Source: Nematopogon swammerdamellus (lineage: Eukaryota; Arthropoda; Insecta; Lepidoptera; Adelidae). Taken from it: DNA of 64,000 nt. Positions 49,338 to 60,494 of the stretch are shown piece by piece. The stretch lies in NCBI GenBank assembly GCA_946902875.1, contig OX336336.1:2078545-2142544 (forward strand), given 5' to 3'. The notes beneath the pieces were generated by a model that did not search any database, was not told the DNA's origin, and was given only the letters and a program-made list of their open reading frames with translations. Numbering within the stretch: position 1 is the stretch's first letter; the number at the start of each line of letters is the position of its first letter. The position numbers and the translations under genes were made by a program.

Positions 49338-49904
49338 AATAGATAATAGTTTGGTACTCTCAAGTGTGAAAAACATGGTTGTGAATTTGTCATTGAAATA
49401 TCCATATATGTGCGTTGCCACAAAGTCGCTTTGGTGGCGTTATTCGAAACTCGAATGACACCCGCTCGCCGCATTCTAGTCTCCTAATCTGGAGGACAAC
49501 GCGAAAAATTAGCCAGAGTTGTAGAGACTATCAAGTCCTAATTTTCTTCACTTGAACAAAATACGCAACAGTAAAAAAACGAGACGGCCCAATTAACTGG
49601 CTTATGAAATCTTTTCGTCTTAAAATGTTCGACGTAATCCAAGGAATTTGTTTCGCATTTATAGAGTAAGGATTTACCGGGGTTCTTTCTTCACATACCT
49701 AAATACGAGTAGTACCTAAATTGATAATTTGTGTCTATCTAAACGTTCGTTGTAAATATTAGCACTAGCAGAAAATTCAAAAACATTCACCTGCAATCAA
49801 AGAGCTACCAGTACTGTACTATAGAAGATTGACCACACAGAATGCGGGGAAAAATTATTTATAGTATATAATATATATTTTTTTTTTTACAATTCTAGTG
49901 GCAT
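49338..49904. other. unassigned intergenic DNA
   Basis: Nothing recognised. Confidence 0.35.
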
Positions 49905-50105
49905 TTCAGGATACTTTATTTATATTTATTGTTTATTGTACACCATTTGTTTACAAAATAAGGTACAAAAGGTCGGCTTAATGAAGACCTGCATTAAGGA
50001 AGACGTGGTTTAAGTACAAGGTCAATAATATGGCCGGTCCTTCCAGCTACTCCTTACTCCGTGGCAATACATACCTAATACATATAGGTATAGAAACAAG
50101 CAGAA
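49905..50105 (-). mobile_element. retroposon 3' end
   Basis: GATACTTTATTTATATTTAT, AAGGTACAAAAGGTCGGCTT and CCGGTCCTTCCAGC read on the minus strand as a LINE UTR similar in layout to LINE-M. Confidence 0.5.
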
Positions 50106-50254
50106 ATGTCGAAGCCGTCTCCTCCAAACTTGTTCCTTTAATCCACTTCGGGGAAGCCCACCATTATCTGTAACTCCTGTGACTCCACAAAGGAGTCTGT
50201 GCTGTACCTATATATTTTTTTTGTAATGGATGTACCTATTTAAATCAATCAATC

Positions 50255-50473
50255 AATACTAATAATAAATCTGTAAGGGATGGTCGTGGAGTAAGTTACT
50301 TGGTTTTGTGAGATATTGCGTTTGTAGGCTCTATGTACTATGATACTAAATCTAAATTGACGATTTTTATAAATATTTTCTGTATTTATTTATGTACCAT
50401 AACATAACTCTTAAACCGATCATCCGAATGCGATGAAACTTTTACAAGCCCATTTAGCTATACGAGACACAGG
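50255..50473 (+). mobile_element. Helitron-A 5' half
   Basis: TACTAATAATAAATCTGTAA to ATACGAGACACAGG. Broken there and joined to a GGCCAAG element. Confidence 0.8.
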
Positions 50474-50832
50474 CCAAGTGCGAGTCGAACTCCCGCACCG
50501 AGGGTTCCGTATCGCCATGTCATGGTCAGCGCCACTCACGCCATCAATGGCGTGTTTATGAAATGCTTAATATTAGTTAAAATTCATGATTGGTAAAAAT
50601 GCTTCATACTCTTTCGGTAGATGTCGCGCATACACTTTTTAGTTTCTTCTATGGGAACCCCCGTGAATTTTTTACTTTTTCTTATTTTTATTATTTGTTG
50701 TTATATCGGCTATAATTACATATATTCGCATTACGGTTCAAGAGGTACCGCCCTCGGACAGACAGACAGAACAGACAGACGGCGCGTAGGCTTAATAATA
50801 GGGTCCCGTACCGGATACGGAACCCTAAAAAA
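50470..50832 (-). mobile_element. GGCCAAG element
   Basis: GGCCAAGTGCGAGTCGAACT, CCGAGGGTTCCGTATCGCC, a deleted interior (CTATAATTACATATATTCGC), then GGGTCCCGTACCGGATACGG. Confidence 0.85.
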
Positions 50833-51878
50833 GATTGACCAGGAATTCATCATCATTATTTGAGTTCGCACAAGATGGAGTGGCCATCATTCACCCACAA
50901 GCTCATTGAGATAATAGCACTCGTCTCGCCTCGCCCCCAGCTCAGATTCCATCATACCCAAGTGTTTATTGATCTCCGCGAACATGTGGAGTGGCATGCA
51001 AATGAAAAATACTGTACTTGTATCATCTCCGCGCGAAACAAAAGGAACTAACTCCCTCACGCACACCATCTAATCGCACTAATACAGCGGCACACCTACA
51101 CACACATCCGCAGCCGTCACGCACACAAGCAGAGTCGAGTACGCGCGCACACACGCGCGAGCCTGTCTAGACAAGCCGATGCTCGTTTTCCGGGACTCGA
51201 CATTCGCCAGTAGGATAGGTCACGGACGTGCCGCCTCTGTCGCTCGCGGCGCTTCGTCCCTCACGCACGCCACGCTTGAAGCTCAGCCCGACACCGTCTA
51301 ACTCCGCGCATTTGTCAAAGGTGATCTCATCCTTATCGCAACGGTTTTAAGGTCAAATTTCGAATGGTGAAATTTCGTCTTTAGAGACTCGGCTGTAATA
51401 GGTTTGAAAATGTTTTACACTTTTGATTTTATTGAAGAAGAAAAGACCCTATGTTGTAAACTTAAGATCTAAATTTGAATACGTTATATTAACAAGTTAC
51501 GTGTTTACATATAATGTATCCGGGTTGCTAAGCAACGATACGTCCTTGAGAGACAGGTTCACCGAATTAGTTTGAGGCATGAGTATGATTTATGTAAATA
51601 TGTATTTAATTGTACATATGCCTTCATGTACTCGACCAAACTTGTCACGTTCACATAGGGATGGTTTATGTGAAGTGGTTGAGGATTACCTCAACCCTCG
51701 CCCCCCCGGCAGGACCTGTCCATTGTGTGGGAGAGTTTAGCAGGTACCTATGTGATACGAGTACATACTTAAGTGATACATATATGTAGCTGTACACATG
51801 CTGATGTATCTTGCCCAAGGTAATTATATCCTATTTATATACCACCACCCACGCTATTCCTAGCTCATACATAAGCTT
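50833..51878. other. unassigned, with CpG-rich patch 51060-51320
   Basis: The patch has ACGCGCGCACACACGCGCGA and CGCTCGCGGCGCTTCGTCCC. Frames nearby (for example 50860-51051, plus) have no recognisable family. Confidence 0.3.
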
Positions 51879-52018
51879 GTCAGCCTCGATAACTCAGTGG
51901 TGCAGACAGTCGACTGTCGCTATTGATTGTTAAGCAACGCTGGGCCGGCCAGTACTTGGATGGGTGACCGCTCCACCGTTGGAGGCTAACCGTGGTTCGG
52001 ATTCCACGTTAAACTGTA
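51879..52018 (+). mobile_element. SINE-D head only
   Basis: A box AACTCAGTGG, then the 5S-like block (TTAAGCAACGCTGGG, AGTACTTGGATGGGTGACCG) and CGTGGTTCGGATTCCACG. It stops after the head. A second copy starts at 52044. Confidence 0.85.
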
Positions 52019-52043
52019 GAAGCGACCTACGAAGTAATTTCAT

Positions 52044-52358
52044 CAGCCTCGGTAGCTCAGTGGTGCGGTCGGTCGACGGTCAGTACTTGGTTGGGTGACT
52101 GCCCGACCGAGGTTCGGTCCCTTCCCTTCTTACCTTACTAGGTGGTAGGGTTCAACCCGCCCGGGTTGGTACCACCTCACTGAATGAAACGTCGGTCGAA
52201 ACGGCTATGTAAATAGTTTGTGTTTTCCGTCCAGTTCAGTGTAGCCGGCACGACCGAAGGGAAGCACTGACATGGCACCTAATCCACCCAGTGTTATGGG
52301 CTGACATCACGGATGTTGTAGGTGATGTAGCCAACCGTGTCAGTTTCCATAAAAAAAA
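52044..52358 (+). mobile_element. SINE-D with shortened head
   Basis: CAGCCTCGGTAGCTCAGTGG passes at once to GGTCAGTACTTGGTTGGGTG and GAGGTTCGGTCCC, so about half of the 5S-like block is deleted. The body is complete to TTTCCATAAAAAAAA. Confidence 0.85.
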
Positions 52359-52364
52359 GCTACA

Positions 52365-52436
52365 ATAACCGGCCAAATGCGAGTCGGAATCGCGCACCGA
52401 GGGTTCCTTACCAGCACGTAATTGGCCGGTTTTTAT
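52365..52436 (-). mobile_element. minimal GGCCAAG element
   Basis: AACCGGCCAA at 52367-52376 and TTGGCCGGTT at 52422-52431 bracket only AATGCGAGTCGGAATCGCGC and CCGAGGGTTCC. It is the smallest copy, reduced to its terminal structures. Confidence 0.75.
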
Positions 52437-52538
52437 TAGTTGTCGTTTTGCTTTAGAGTTTGCACTGTAATCGCACCAAGTTTGACACTTTTATGTATTT
52501 CTTATTTTATTAGCCCAAAAGCAAACAGAAACAAACTT

Positions 52539-52842
52539 AATAAGAATAGCCCCACTGCATCTCTCCCCGTGCATGTCGTAAAAGGCGACTGAGGGATAAG
52601 GACAAGATGCCGTGCATAAGGGCGAGAGGCTAGCCACCTGTCACGTTGGCGCGGTCCTTCCACCGAGTCATGCAGCAGGTGAGCCTTCCTGCTTTACTTG
52701 CTGCTTGATAGTTAACTTGTCCGAATAGGTACTTTGCTAAACGTGGTGGTCGGTGTTGTGCTCTAATCTAACAGATTACTTGCAGCACAACACCGATTAT
52801 TCTGCCCCGATTTTCGGGATACGGCGTGTGGTGTGTGTATGT
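52539..52842 (+). mobile_element. repeat E
   Basis: AAGAATAGCCCCACTGCATC to GTGTGGTGTGTGTATG. The central hairpin is intact on the right side (GCAGCACAACACCG). Confidence 0.85.
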
Positions 52843-52974
52843 AAAACAGATAATAATCAAGTTTGCCTCCAGTATCGTTAGGCACGGATTACACGTAAAT
52901 ATTAATGGCAACAATGCATAAGAGGAAGAATAAATAAAAAATTTTTTTTTACAAAAATAGAAGAGAGATTAGTA

Positions 52975-53040
52975 GTAACGTAGTAGTATTAGTAGTAGTA
53001 GTAGTAATAGTAGTAGTAGTAGTAGAGTAGTAGTAGTAAA
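52975..53040. repeat. (TAG)n microsatellite
   Basis: About 20 AGT/TAG units with few interruptions. A short (CA)n run lies at 53151-53170. Confidence 0.9.
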
Positions 53041-53233
53041 GAAATAAACAGGAGAAACAAGAGCTAAAACAGAAATATCATACCTAATACCCGCCCACAT
53101 ACACCATGCCGACGATATTCTAATTAAGTACCTACCCGTAACACAATTAGTACACACACACACACACACAGATAGCCCACTACTTAGTAGCGAGTGTATG
53201 TCGTTTATTAACTTTTTACGATAAAGCAAAAAT

Positions 53234-53819
53234 AAAAAACTGGCCAAGTGCGAGTAGAACTCGCGCACCAAGGGTTCCGTATCGCCATGTCATGGTCAGC
53301 GCCACTCACGACATCTATGTATTAGTTAAAACGCTTCATACTGCGGCGCGCATATACTTTTTAGTTTCTTATATGGGGACCTCCGTGAATTTGTTACTTT
53401 TTAATATTTTTATTATTTGTTGTTAAATCGGCCATAATAACACATATTCTGTGAAAATTTCAACGGGCTACCTATGACGGTTCAAGAGATAAAGCCCTCG
53501 GATAGACAGACGGACAGGCAGACAGACAGACGGCGTAAGCTTAGTAATGGGGTAGAGTGTTTTCATTTTACGAAGGCACGAGGGGTACGAGGTAGGAAGT
53601 GGTGCGAGAGGCGACAGCGCGGAGCTCAGTAGAGAACAAACTCGGTGCCCGGTCGGTACACACGTTCTACACGTCTCCGCATCGCTCCGTCGAACCGAGT
53701 CGTTCCCTACTGAGCTCCGCGCGGTCTCGCACCACTTCCTACCTCATACCCCTCGTGCCTTCGTAAAATGAAAACACTCTACCGTACGACGGATACGGAA
53801 CCATAAAAACGTTTAAAAA
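53234..53819 (-). mobile_element. GGCCAAG element split by a long-TIR MITE
   Basis: The element is at 53234-53551 and resumes at 53783-53819 (CGTACGACGGATACGGAACC). Its interior matches other copies. Confidence 0.85.
53552..53782. mobile_element. MITE with about 80-bp inverted termini
   Basis: It starts GTAGAGTGTTTTCATTTTAC and ends with the exact inverse. The arms (about 53552-53632 and 53706-53782) also share GAAGTGGTGCGAGA and GCGCGGAGCTCAGTAG. The centre holds ACTCGGT/ACCGAGT. 231 bp, no ORF. No clear target duplication. Confidence 0.85.
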
Positions 53820-54080
53820 AACACGTTTCTTGTATGGGCAAGATCCCAGGGATCGTCCGCATAATAATACCACCACGCGATCCCCTTAATTTTTACGTTT
53901 ATTTTTTTATTTTTTATTATTATTTGTTATGATTTCCGCCATAATAACACACATTCTGTGAATATTTCAACCGTCCAGGTACCTCTTACGGTTCAAAAGA
54001 TACAGCCCTTTACAGATGGACAGACGGACAGCGTAGGCTTAGTAATAGGATTCCGTATGGGGTACGGAAACCTAAAAAAA
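53820..54080 (-). mobile_element. GGCCAAG element, left part only
   Basis: TTTCTTGTATGGGCAAGATC, GGCGGAAATCA complement, CAGACGGACAGCGTAGGCTT, terminal ATGGGGTACGGAAACCTAAA. Confidence 0.75.
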
Positions 54081-54836
54081 ATTGGATACAGCCTGAGCCT
54101 TTGCCGAATCCAGTGAAGATTTCCCTAGACTCAACATTCCATACCTAACTGCAGACATCCTGTAGAAAAGTTAATAAGGTAAGGAAAAATACCCATTCAA
54201 ATTAACTTAATATGTGAAAAGTTTCAGTAAATCTCCCGCAATGAACTATTATTGCAAATGAACGGAGGGAGTCCTACTGCCGCAAAACGATTTTTTATTT
54301 ATTTAAACTTTTTTTATTATTATTTCGGATTGCATTTATTCCTGTAATTGTTAATACATAAATGTTGTGTTTGTTTATTTTCTTATGATTAATTTGTTTA
54401 TATTTTTTTATTACTTTATATTATTCCACGGCGATTTATTCTAAATATTTTACATCCTACCTATAGGTATGTGCGACTAATGAAAGGATCACTTATGCAT
54501 GAGTTTTCCTTAAAATCTTGCCGCACCCACAACCTCTGGGTCGCCGCAACACACACGTTGGGGTGGGGTGGGGACCCCGGTGGTGAGCGGTTCTAATAAA
54601 CTGAAATGATGGCCTATTCGTCTGTCGCGCGGCGCAGCGCCGCCGCCACCCAATGTAAATTGCGCGTTTTCGTAGCGTAATTTGTCACGGCGTCGCTGGA
54701 GACATCGATCCACAACCCTCCACCCCGCCAACCCCCTTACACCGCCCCGCTTCGCCATGACCAGCCTCAAGCTCATCAAAATCACGCCGAGTGGAAAGGC
54801 ACACACCGTGATTTTTAAAAGAAAATCTTATATTTT
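54081..54836. other. unassigned, with CpG-rich patch 54520-54770
   Basis: No recognised coding exon. The patch includes GGCGCAGCGCCGCCGCC. The end contains an AT-rich tract before the next repeat. Confidence 0.3.
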
Positions 54837-54950
54837 TAGGGTTCCGCATTTCAGAAGAGGAAAAAAGGAACGCTTATAGGATCACTCTCTCTCTCTCTCT
54901 GTCTGTCTCTGTGTCTGTCCGTCTGCCCTAATGCCATTCTGTCACAACTT
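54837..54950 (+). mobile_element. GGCCAAG-related left end
   Basis: TTTTTAGGGTTCCGCATTTC, a (CT)n/(GTCT)n tract, then CCCTAATGCCATTCTGTCAC. Resembles the long type at 44459. Confidence 0.5.
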
Positions 54951-54992
54951 ACTTTGTCCGAATCTACTGGACGAAAAAAACATAGTTTTGAA

Positions 54993-55185
54993 TTAAAGCA
55001 GCTTTACCCACGGTTCCACTCCGAGCTATGTGGCTCGACGTTTCGGGCCACGCGTATGGCCCATCTTCATGAGCACTGTGCCAACCGTCGCACTAGGCAG
55101 CGTGCTCATGAAGATAGGCCATACGCTTGGCCCGAAACGTCGAGCCACATAGCTCGGAGTGGAACCGTGAGTAAAGCTGCTTTAA
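54993..55185. repeat. 84-bp-arm inverted repeat
   Basis: Arms 54993-55076 and 55102-55185 are of equal length, match at about 81 of 84 positions, and enclose a 25-bp loop. The arm includes GCTCGACGTTTCGGGCCACG and CATCTTCATGAGCAC. Confidence 0.92.
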
Positions 55186-55726
55186 TTTAAAACAATGTCT
55201 AACAACCACGGCAATTTAAAAACCCAAAAAAAAACATACCTCACTAAATACACATAAAAATTTAAAATTTATCTGCGCACACCCATCGATCAACCGCAAC
55301 ACCGCAACACTAGATGTGGTATAGCGTCGCAAATACTGGTACACATAAAATGGGACAGCACGTCTTGTATTCACTCAGTCAAGGTTCGAATATCTCGCTC
55401 ACACATAGTGTAGGCTAGGCTTAAAATCAGCGGCCCTTGTGATACTCTCAAGTGGCCATATTCTATTGTACAACTGTACATATGTTACTATGTGTTAATA
55501 TGTTATAGTTATAATGTATGATGATGATAATGTATGTACGATTGAATAAATGACTATTATATTATATTCTATAATCCTATGTATTCTTAGCGTTATTGTC
55601 TCATCCTTCCAAAAGGGAGCGTTGTGTTTTTTTGCTTCTTCGCATTTAATATTTTCATACTTCTGCCCTTGATTACTATTATCTTATTATAATATAATAG
55701 TATAGTGTAGTGGTGTATAAATTAAT
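55186..55726. other. unassigned intergenic DNA
   Basis: Nothing recognised. Confidence 0.35.
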
Positions 55727-56066
55727 CTTGCATACATACCACACGCTGTACCCTGACAATCGGAGTAAGCAGAAAAGTCGGTGTTGTGCTGCAAGGACTC
55801 TTGTAAATTGCAGCACAACACCGACCACCACGTTTAGCAAAGTATTAGAACAATATAACTATCAAGCAGTAAGTAAGGCACGAAGACCCACCTGCTGCAT
55901 GACTCGGTGGAAGGACCGCGCCAAGGCGAGAGGTGGGCCACCTCAGGTGGCTGTCCTATCGCCCTTTAGTACGTCATCTTGTCCTTATGCCTTAGTTGCC
56001 TTTTACGACATGCACGGGGAGAGATGCAGTGGGGCTATTCTTTCCAAGTACCGACCCCACACGGTA
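55727..56066 (-). mobile_element. repeat E, complete
   Basis: CATACATACCACACGCTGTA, GTCGGTGTTGTGCTGCAAGG and GCAGCACAACACCGAC (perfect 15-bp central pair), CTGCTGCATGACTCGGTGGA, and the terminal TACCGACCCCACACGGTA. Confidence 0.88.
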
Positions 56067-56340
56067 AATTAATTTGGTACGATTTTGTAACATGTTTAAT
56101 ATGGGGGTCGCATGTCTAGTGTTATTGTTAGTCGATGTGCACACTTCAGTTTCCAATCATAAAATTCGCGTATTATGTTGCCACAACTGTTCAAAAGGAA
56201 CCATTTTCATTATAACAGAATTTTCAGTAGAGCCAAAAAACTGATAGCTAATTAAACTTAGGATATCTAGTAGATTTATTTATACAGTGATATTGATAAG
56301 GAAAATATATTATAAACAGAATATTATGCATAATTTAATG
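56067..56340. other. unassigned intergenic DNA
   Basis: Nothing recognised. Confidence 0.35.
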
Positions 56341-56349
56341 ATTTTCCCA

Positions 56350-56465
56350 ACCGAACCATAGTCACACAAAAATGCCACACCGGTGTGACTATGGTTAATT
56401 TTATTTATGCGTAGTCACACTGGTGTGACTACAGATAATTTAACCTGATCCGTAGTCACACCATC
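56350..56465. promoter_or_regulatory. cluster of TAGTCACAC sites
   Basis: TAGTCACAC occurs three times on the plus strand and GTGTGACTA twice in about 110 bp, making two imperfect palindromes (one is TAGTCACACTGGTGTGACTA). The spacing suggests a repeated binding site. The factor is unknown. Confidence 0.4.
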
Positions 56466-56939
56466 ACACCCTTGACCCAATTTGAGTCTTTTATTTGGGT
56501 TCATCATCAACAGTCCTATATTAGATGTTACAGACGTTCTAAATTTGGAAATAGGCCCTTTTGCCTAGACAAAATGGAAATAGGCCCTTTAGATTAGGGC
56601 GCTTTTCGTAATTTTCTATAGGAAATAATTCGGTTTGACCATTCAAATTTTACAGGGAGATGTATTTGAATAGAAAGACTGAGAATCCGTCAAAAAAATC
56701 GCAACTCGTCGAAATGGAAATAGTTCCTTTTGAACAGACGCTCCTCAATTAATCTGCGACTGATAATTCTTTCGAAGTAATTCTCCACACATGTCGAGAA
56801 CTTGGGACGAAAAAAAATTGTTCTAGAGTTAAACAACGCAAACTAATTAGAGAACATTTGAAGTCCGCACTCGGAAAAAAATCACCGAGCGAACATCCAC
56901 GCTATCTTTTCATCTTTCCATATAACATTATGAAATAAC
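56466..56939. other. unassigned, with GGAAATAGGCCC duplication
   Basis: GGAAATAGGCCCTTT occurs at about 56547 and 56578, and ATGGAAATAGTTCC near 56714. No gene. Confidence 0.4.
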
Positions 56940-57699
56940 TGTTGTGCGCGGGGTGGGCTTCCGAGCAGGAGAGCGGGGGCGGCCGCCCAACGGCTCGCTC
57001 CCGCCCCCACCCCTAGCCGCTGTCTGGAGGTCGTCCCCTAAACGGGAGGCCGTTCACCCCCTAGACTTGTCCCTTTCCTTGCGCGCACACTAGCGCGAAC
57101 ACTTTCCCCTGTCGGTGAGGGTGCGCTTGTGTGTGAGGCGAGAGTGTGTGGCGTCTCACCCCGGCGAGACGTTTCGCTGTGTTGGTGACCGCGATTTCAG
57201 GAAAGCGAATGTGCTAGAATTTTCCTTTGTACTGAAACTCGATATGTAGAGGTGAGGTTGAGTGCGCGCACACGGGCCTGGCTGTGGTGGTAGCCGGTAG
57301 GATCGTAACGGGCAGGCGCTCGCGGCGGTAGCGATAGCGATGCGCGGTGAGCTTTCAAAGCTTTCATACCTTCGCCGTAACCGCCTCCGCCCAAACTTAA
57401 CTTGGTATATTTTTAACTAAAAACTTTTCCGAATCGAAGCTTTTGGCCGCAAGTGGCACATTATGCAATCGTGGCTATAACTGTTTTGAATCGTGCGATT
57501 TAGAAGGTTTCTTTGAAAATATTAATCTTGGAAAGTATTGCACAGCGGGCGAGCGGGCGAGCGGAGGACGAGAGCGGCGTAGAGGCGCTACGAGTGTCCA
57601 TAAATCCGGACTCAGGGGCCCGTGTGCTTCTACAAGAGGAAGTGAAGGCAGACTCAACTTTCTTAGGAAAACAAACCGCCTCTAGTGCGCGCCGATATA
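56940..57699. other. CpG-rich patches, unassigned
   Basis: 56940-57190, 57270-57400 and 57530-57690 are GC-rich. GGCGTCTCACCCCGGCGAGA near 57149 contains a small inverted pair. No coding exon could be recognised. Confidence 0.3.
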
Positions 57700-57972
57700 C
57701 ACGGTGTTGCAGTTGCCCCCGTAATATTTTTAACTGACATAAGGGGGTTATTCTATATGTGAAACTAAACAACTTCTGTGGGGAAAAAAATTTTTTAAAC
57801 AAAAAAAAAAATGTTTTTTTTCCATACAAATTTTAAATACCTATTCTCAAAATGAATGGAGAAAAAAAATTTTTTTTTTTTCAAATTAAAAAGTCTTGGA
57901 ACAAAAGTTGTTCTATTTCACGTACAGAATCACCCCCTTTCGGGTTTTACGGTTGGGGGTTGCAACACCGTG
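57700..57972 (+). mobile_element. MITE-G copy 3
   Basis: Termini CACGGTGTTGCA and TGCAACACCGTG are perfect inverted 12-mers, with subterminal GTTGCCCCCGTAATATTTTT and TTTCGGGTTTTACGGTTGGG. It is directly followed by another foldback element. Confidence 0.88.
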
Positions 57973-57980
57973 TATTGGGG

Positions 57981-58233
57981 CTTTCATTAGTAGGTAACTT
58001 TACGCTAAGGGATGTATGTATATCAGATACTGATCACGTTCCCATACCCATTTATTTTTTTACGATATCAAATACCTACCCATGCTATGAAATAATTGTT
58101 CAATAAACTATTATTTTTATATTAGGATGGGTAGGTATTTGATATTCGAAAAAAAAAAATTATAGGTATGGGGAACGCGATCAGTATCTGATACACATAC
58201 ACCCCTTAGCGTAAAGTTACCTATTAATGAAAG
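57981..58233. mobile_element. foldback element H
   Basis: Arms of about 105 bp: CTTTCATTAGTAGGTAACTT, CAGATACTGATC, CCCATACC and ATATCAAATACCTACCCAT are mirrored in order on the right. The loop is about 45 bp. No ORF. Confidence 0.85.
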
Positions 58234-58521
58234 ACCTTATAGATCAATACTGCTTAATATGGTTTCTATTGCGTAATATACTAATATACAAATTGCGTAT
58301 CAAAGTTTGACAAACGCTCTTTACACCTGATACACTTAATTAATAAGTCTTTGTAGTCAGAACTCTCAGCAAAATTGTTAATCTTGCTCTCAAGCTGTGC
58401 TTTCAATAGAATGTAAGCGGTGTTATTATATGGCTAGTCACTAAAGTACTTGTAAAAATATGTAAAAAAAAACACTGAGAAGTTTCTTGTCGGTTCTTCT
58501 TCGTGGGTGTAATCGAACCGT
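58234..58521 (+). mobile_element. LINE-M 3' region, cut by family B
   Basis: From about 58355: AATCTTGCTCTCAAGCTGTG, GTCACTAAAGTACTTG, TTCTTGTCGGTTCTTCTTCG and TGTAATCGAACCG. Same order as 18380-18728. The first 120 bp are unassigned. Confidence 0.6.
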
Positions 58522-58668
58522 TACTTACTTAAAGGAGTCGGGGGACCGCTAAGTAAATAAAATATAAAAACTCAGAGCTGCGCGGGAATTTACTTAGCGG
58601 TGTTCCGACTCCTTTAAGTAAGTAACCGGAAATTATTTTTGACTTTTTAAGGGTCGGGGGTTTTTTAT
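58522..58668. mobile_element. foldback family B, inner palindrome only
   Basis: TTACTTACTTAAAGGAGTCG and GACTCCTTTAAGTAAGTAA arms around GCAGCTCTGAG-type centre, then GGGTCGGGGGTTTTTT. Confidence 0.85.
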
Positions 58669-58737
58669 TGTAAATGAAGCTTTATTGAAAAAAATACTCG
58701 ATAAATAATTTTAATCAATTGCCCCATTTTCACCATC

Positions 58738-59160
58738 TCCGGTTAAGAGAATTTTATTTTATTTTATTGAAATCGCGACACATGGCGCGAGCCACCCATA
58801 AGGTGTCTAACGACGCCCATGGACATTCGGTCGGATGCGGGGGTTGCGAATGCCATTCCGGCCCGACATTTGCCTATTCACGTCTCTTTTGGAGGACCCG
58901 AGACTATACTTGGGGGGAAATATTTGGGCAGGGAGAGCGTTACAGTTTACCAGTTCTGTGGAGGAAAGATTGGTACGCATCCGCGGTAAGTCCAGCGTAT
59001 AGGGATGCAATCCCTGGCCAGTGCGCGGTGTGCGCTTGTGGAAAGGGAAATCTAAGTGAATGTTCATGGAATCTGCACAGTGGATTAGGCTGGGAAGGCG
59101 CCAGGTGGATCTTCCCGGGCGGCGAGGCCTTGAGCTGACTTTGAGACGACCGCAATATTT
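58738..59160 (-). pseudogene. LINE-F ORF2 C-terminus
   Basis: On the minus strand the ORF contains TGQGLHPYTLDLPRMRTN, CNALPAQIFPPKYSL and RPNVHGRR, then a stop, a short UTR and a TAAAA-repeat tail at 58752-58775. Deletion of several residues before CNALPAQ breaks the usual RTGKLWN block. 5'-truncated. Confidence 0.82.
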
Positions 59161-59436
59161 CATATTACAAGCGTTTTTAAATTTAATTTAATTTAGATAC
59201 CTATTTATGTATATAATAAGTTATACATTTAGTAATTATATGTATTATTAATAAGTATTCTTATTATTTGTTTTATTATAAGCAAACTTAATATTAGATA
59301 CAACAACAACATATTTTCCAAGATAATCCTTAACCTAGGTAGAAATAAACATGTATAATAATGATACATGTTTATCGAATTATTCGAAACTTATAAACTG
59401 AACATTGAATGACGAAGAAAAAGGGGGGTTCTAGTC
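59161..59436. other. unassigned AT-rich DNA
   Basis: Contains AATTTAATTTAATTTAG and a CATGTATAATAATGATACATG palindrome near 59350. Confidence 0.35.
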
Positions 59437-59545
59437 TAAGTGAATGTTCATGAAATCGGCACAGTGGATTAGGCTGGGAAGGCAGCAGGTGGATCTTCCC
59501 GGGCGGCGAGGCCTTGAACCGACTTTGAGTCGACCTCGCGCGTGT
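59437..59545 (-). pseudogene. LINE-F ORF fragment (second copy)
   Basis: TAAGTGAATGTTCATGAAAT, CACAGTGGATTAGGCTGGGA and CTTCCCGGGCGGCGAGGCCT duplicate 59051-59140 with few changes. Confidence 0.75.
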
Positions 59546-60418
59546 GTAGGGCAGGTTCGGCGTTCTCTGAATAATTGATACGCACCAGTTGGAGTCCTCG
59601 AATTAATTAATATTTAAACGATTACAATTATGTCGAGAACGCCCGATATCTGCGTGGGCGGAGCGTGAAACTCGCTACGGTAGAACTTGCCGAGAGTCGA
59701 GACATTCAGGCGGGCTAGCACCTTGCTATTCTCCTGTAGTACAAGATCCGGAATAACAAATTTATACCCACAACTGTTATTCGCATAAAAATTTTTTTAT
59801 ATAAATTATAGCATGCATACTTATAATATGGCTATTTAATTTAGCACTGGTAGAGAATGCCTTTAGGCTTCAAATCTACCTTTTTGTAAATTTTTTATTG
59901 TGCAATAAAATAATATTACAAGCTTTTTTAAAATTTAATTTAGATGTAAGTACCTATATATTTATATTTATTTGTATATTATGTTTTATATTATTAATAA
60001 GTATTCTTATTATTTTTATTATTTTATCATACATTTCACTATATTAATCTACTCTCAGACATACAAAGGTTGACTGAAAGAAATATGTGTAAGGGATAAG
60101 TCCGCCCTTACAACTCATGTAAATGTTGCTTTGTTACAAGCAAAATTAATATTAGATACAAAAACAAAAAACAACATAACTCATGTAAAATGCTTATTTC
60201 TGTAAAAGCATTTTGGAGCAATTAAGTTTGTTCTACCTCTCTTACTTCGTTTCATTTCAATCTTAACCCCACGACCTTTCATTGGGAAAATATATAGGTA
60301 CATTTATTTTAATATAGGTACTATTTTAAACTTCCGTTATTTGTTCAACAAATAATCACAAGTATTTAGGTGGTATGTATGTGTAAGTACTATTTGAAAA
60401 TACATTATGTAAAGCAGC
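59546..60418. other. unassigned, with LINE-M scraps
   Basis: 59855-59940 (TGCCTTTAGGCTTCAAATCT, TTGTGCAATAAAATAATA) and 60000-60175 (GTTGACTGAAAGAAATATGT, AAGGGATAAGTCCGCCC) are LINE 3' ends in plus orientation. The rest is unassigned. Confidence 0.5.
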
Positions 60419-60494
60419 TAAAAAACCGGCCAAGTGCGAGTCGGACTCGCGCACCGAGGTTTTCGCACCACAAAAAAAAACATTGAAAAAAAAT

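Noticed and set aside
53151..53170. Regulatory (CA)n element
   Set aside because: It is an ordinary short dinucleotide tract with no supporting context.
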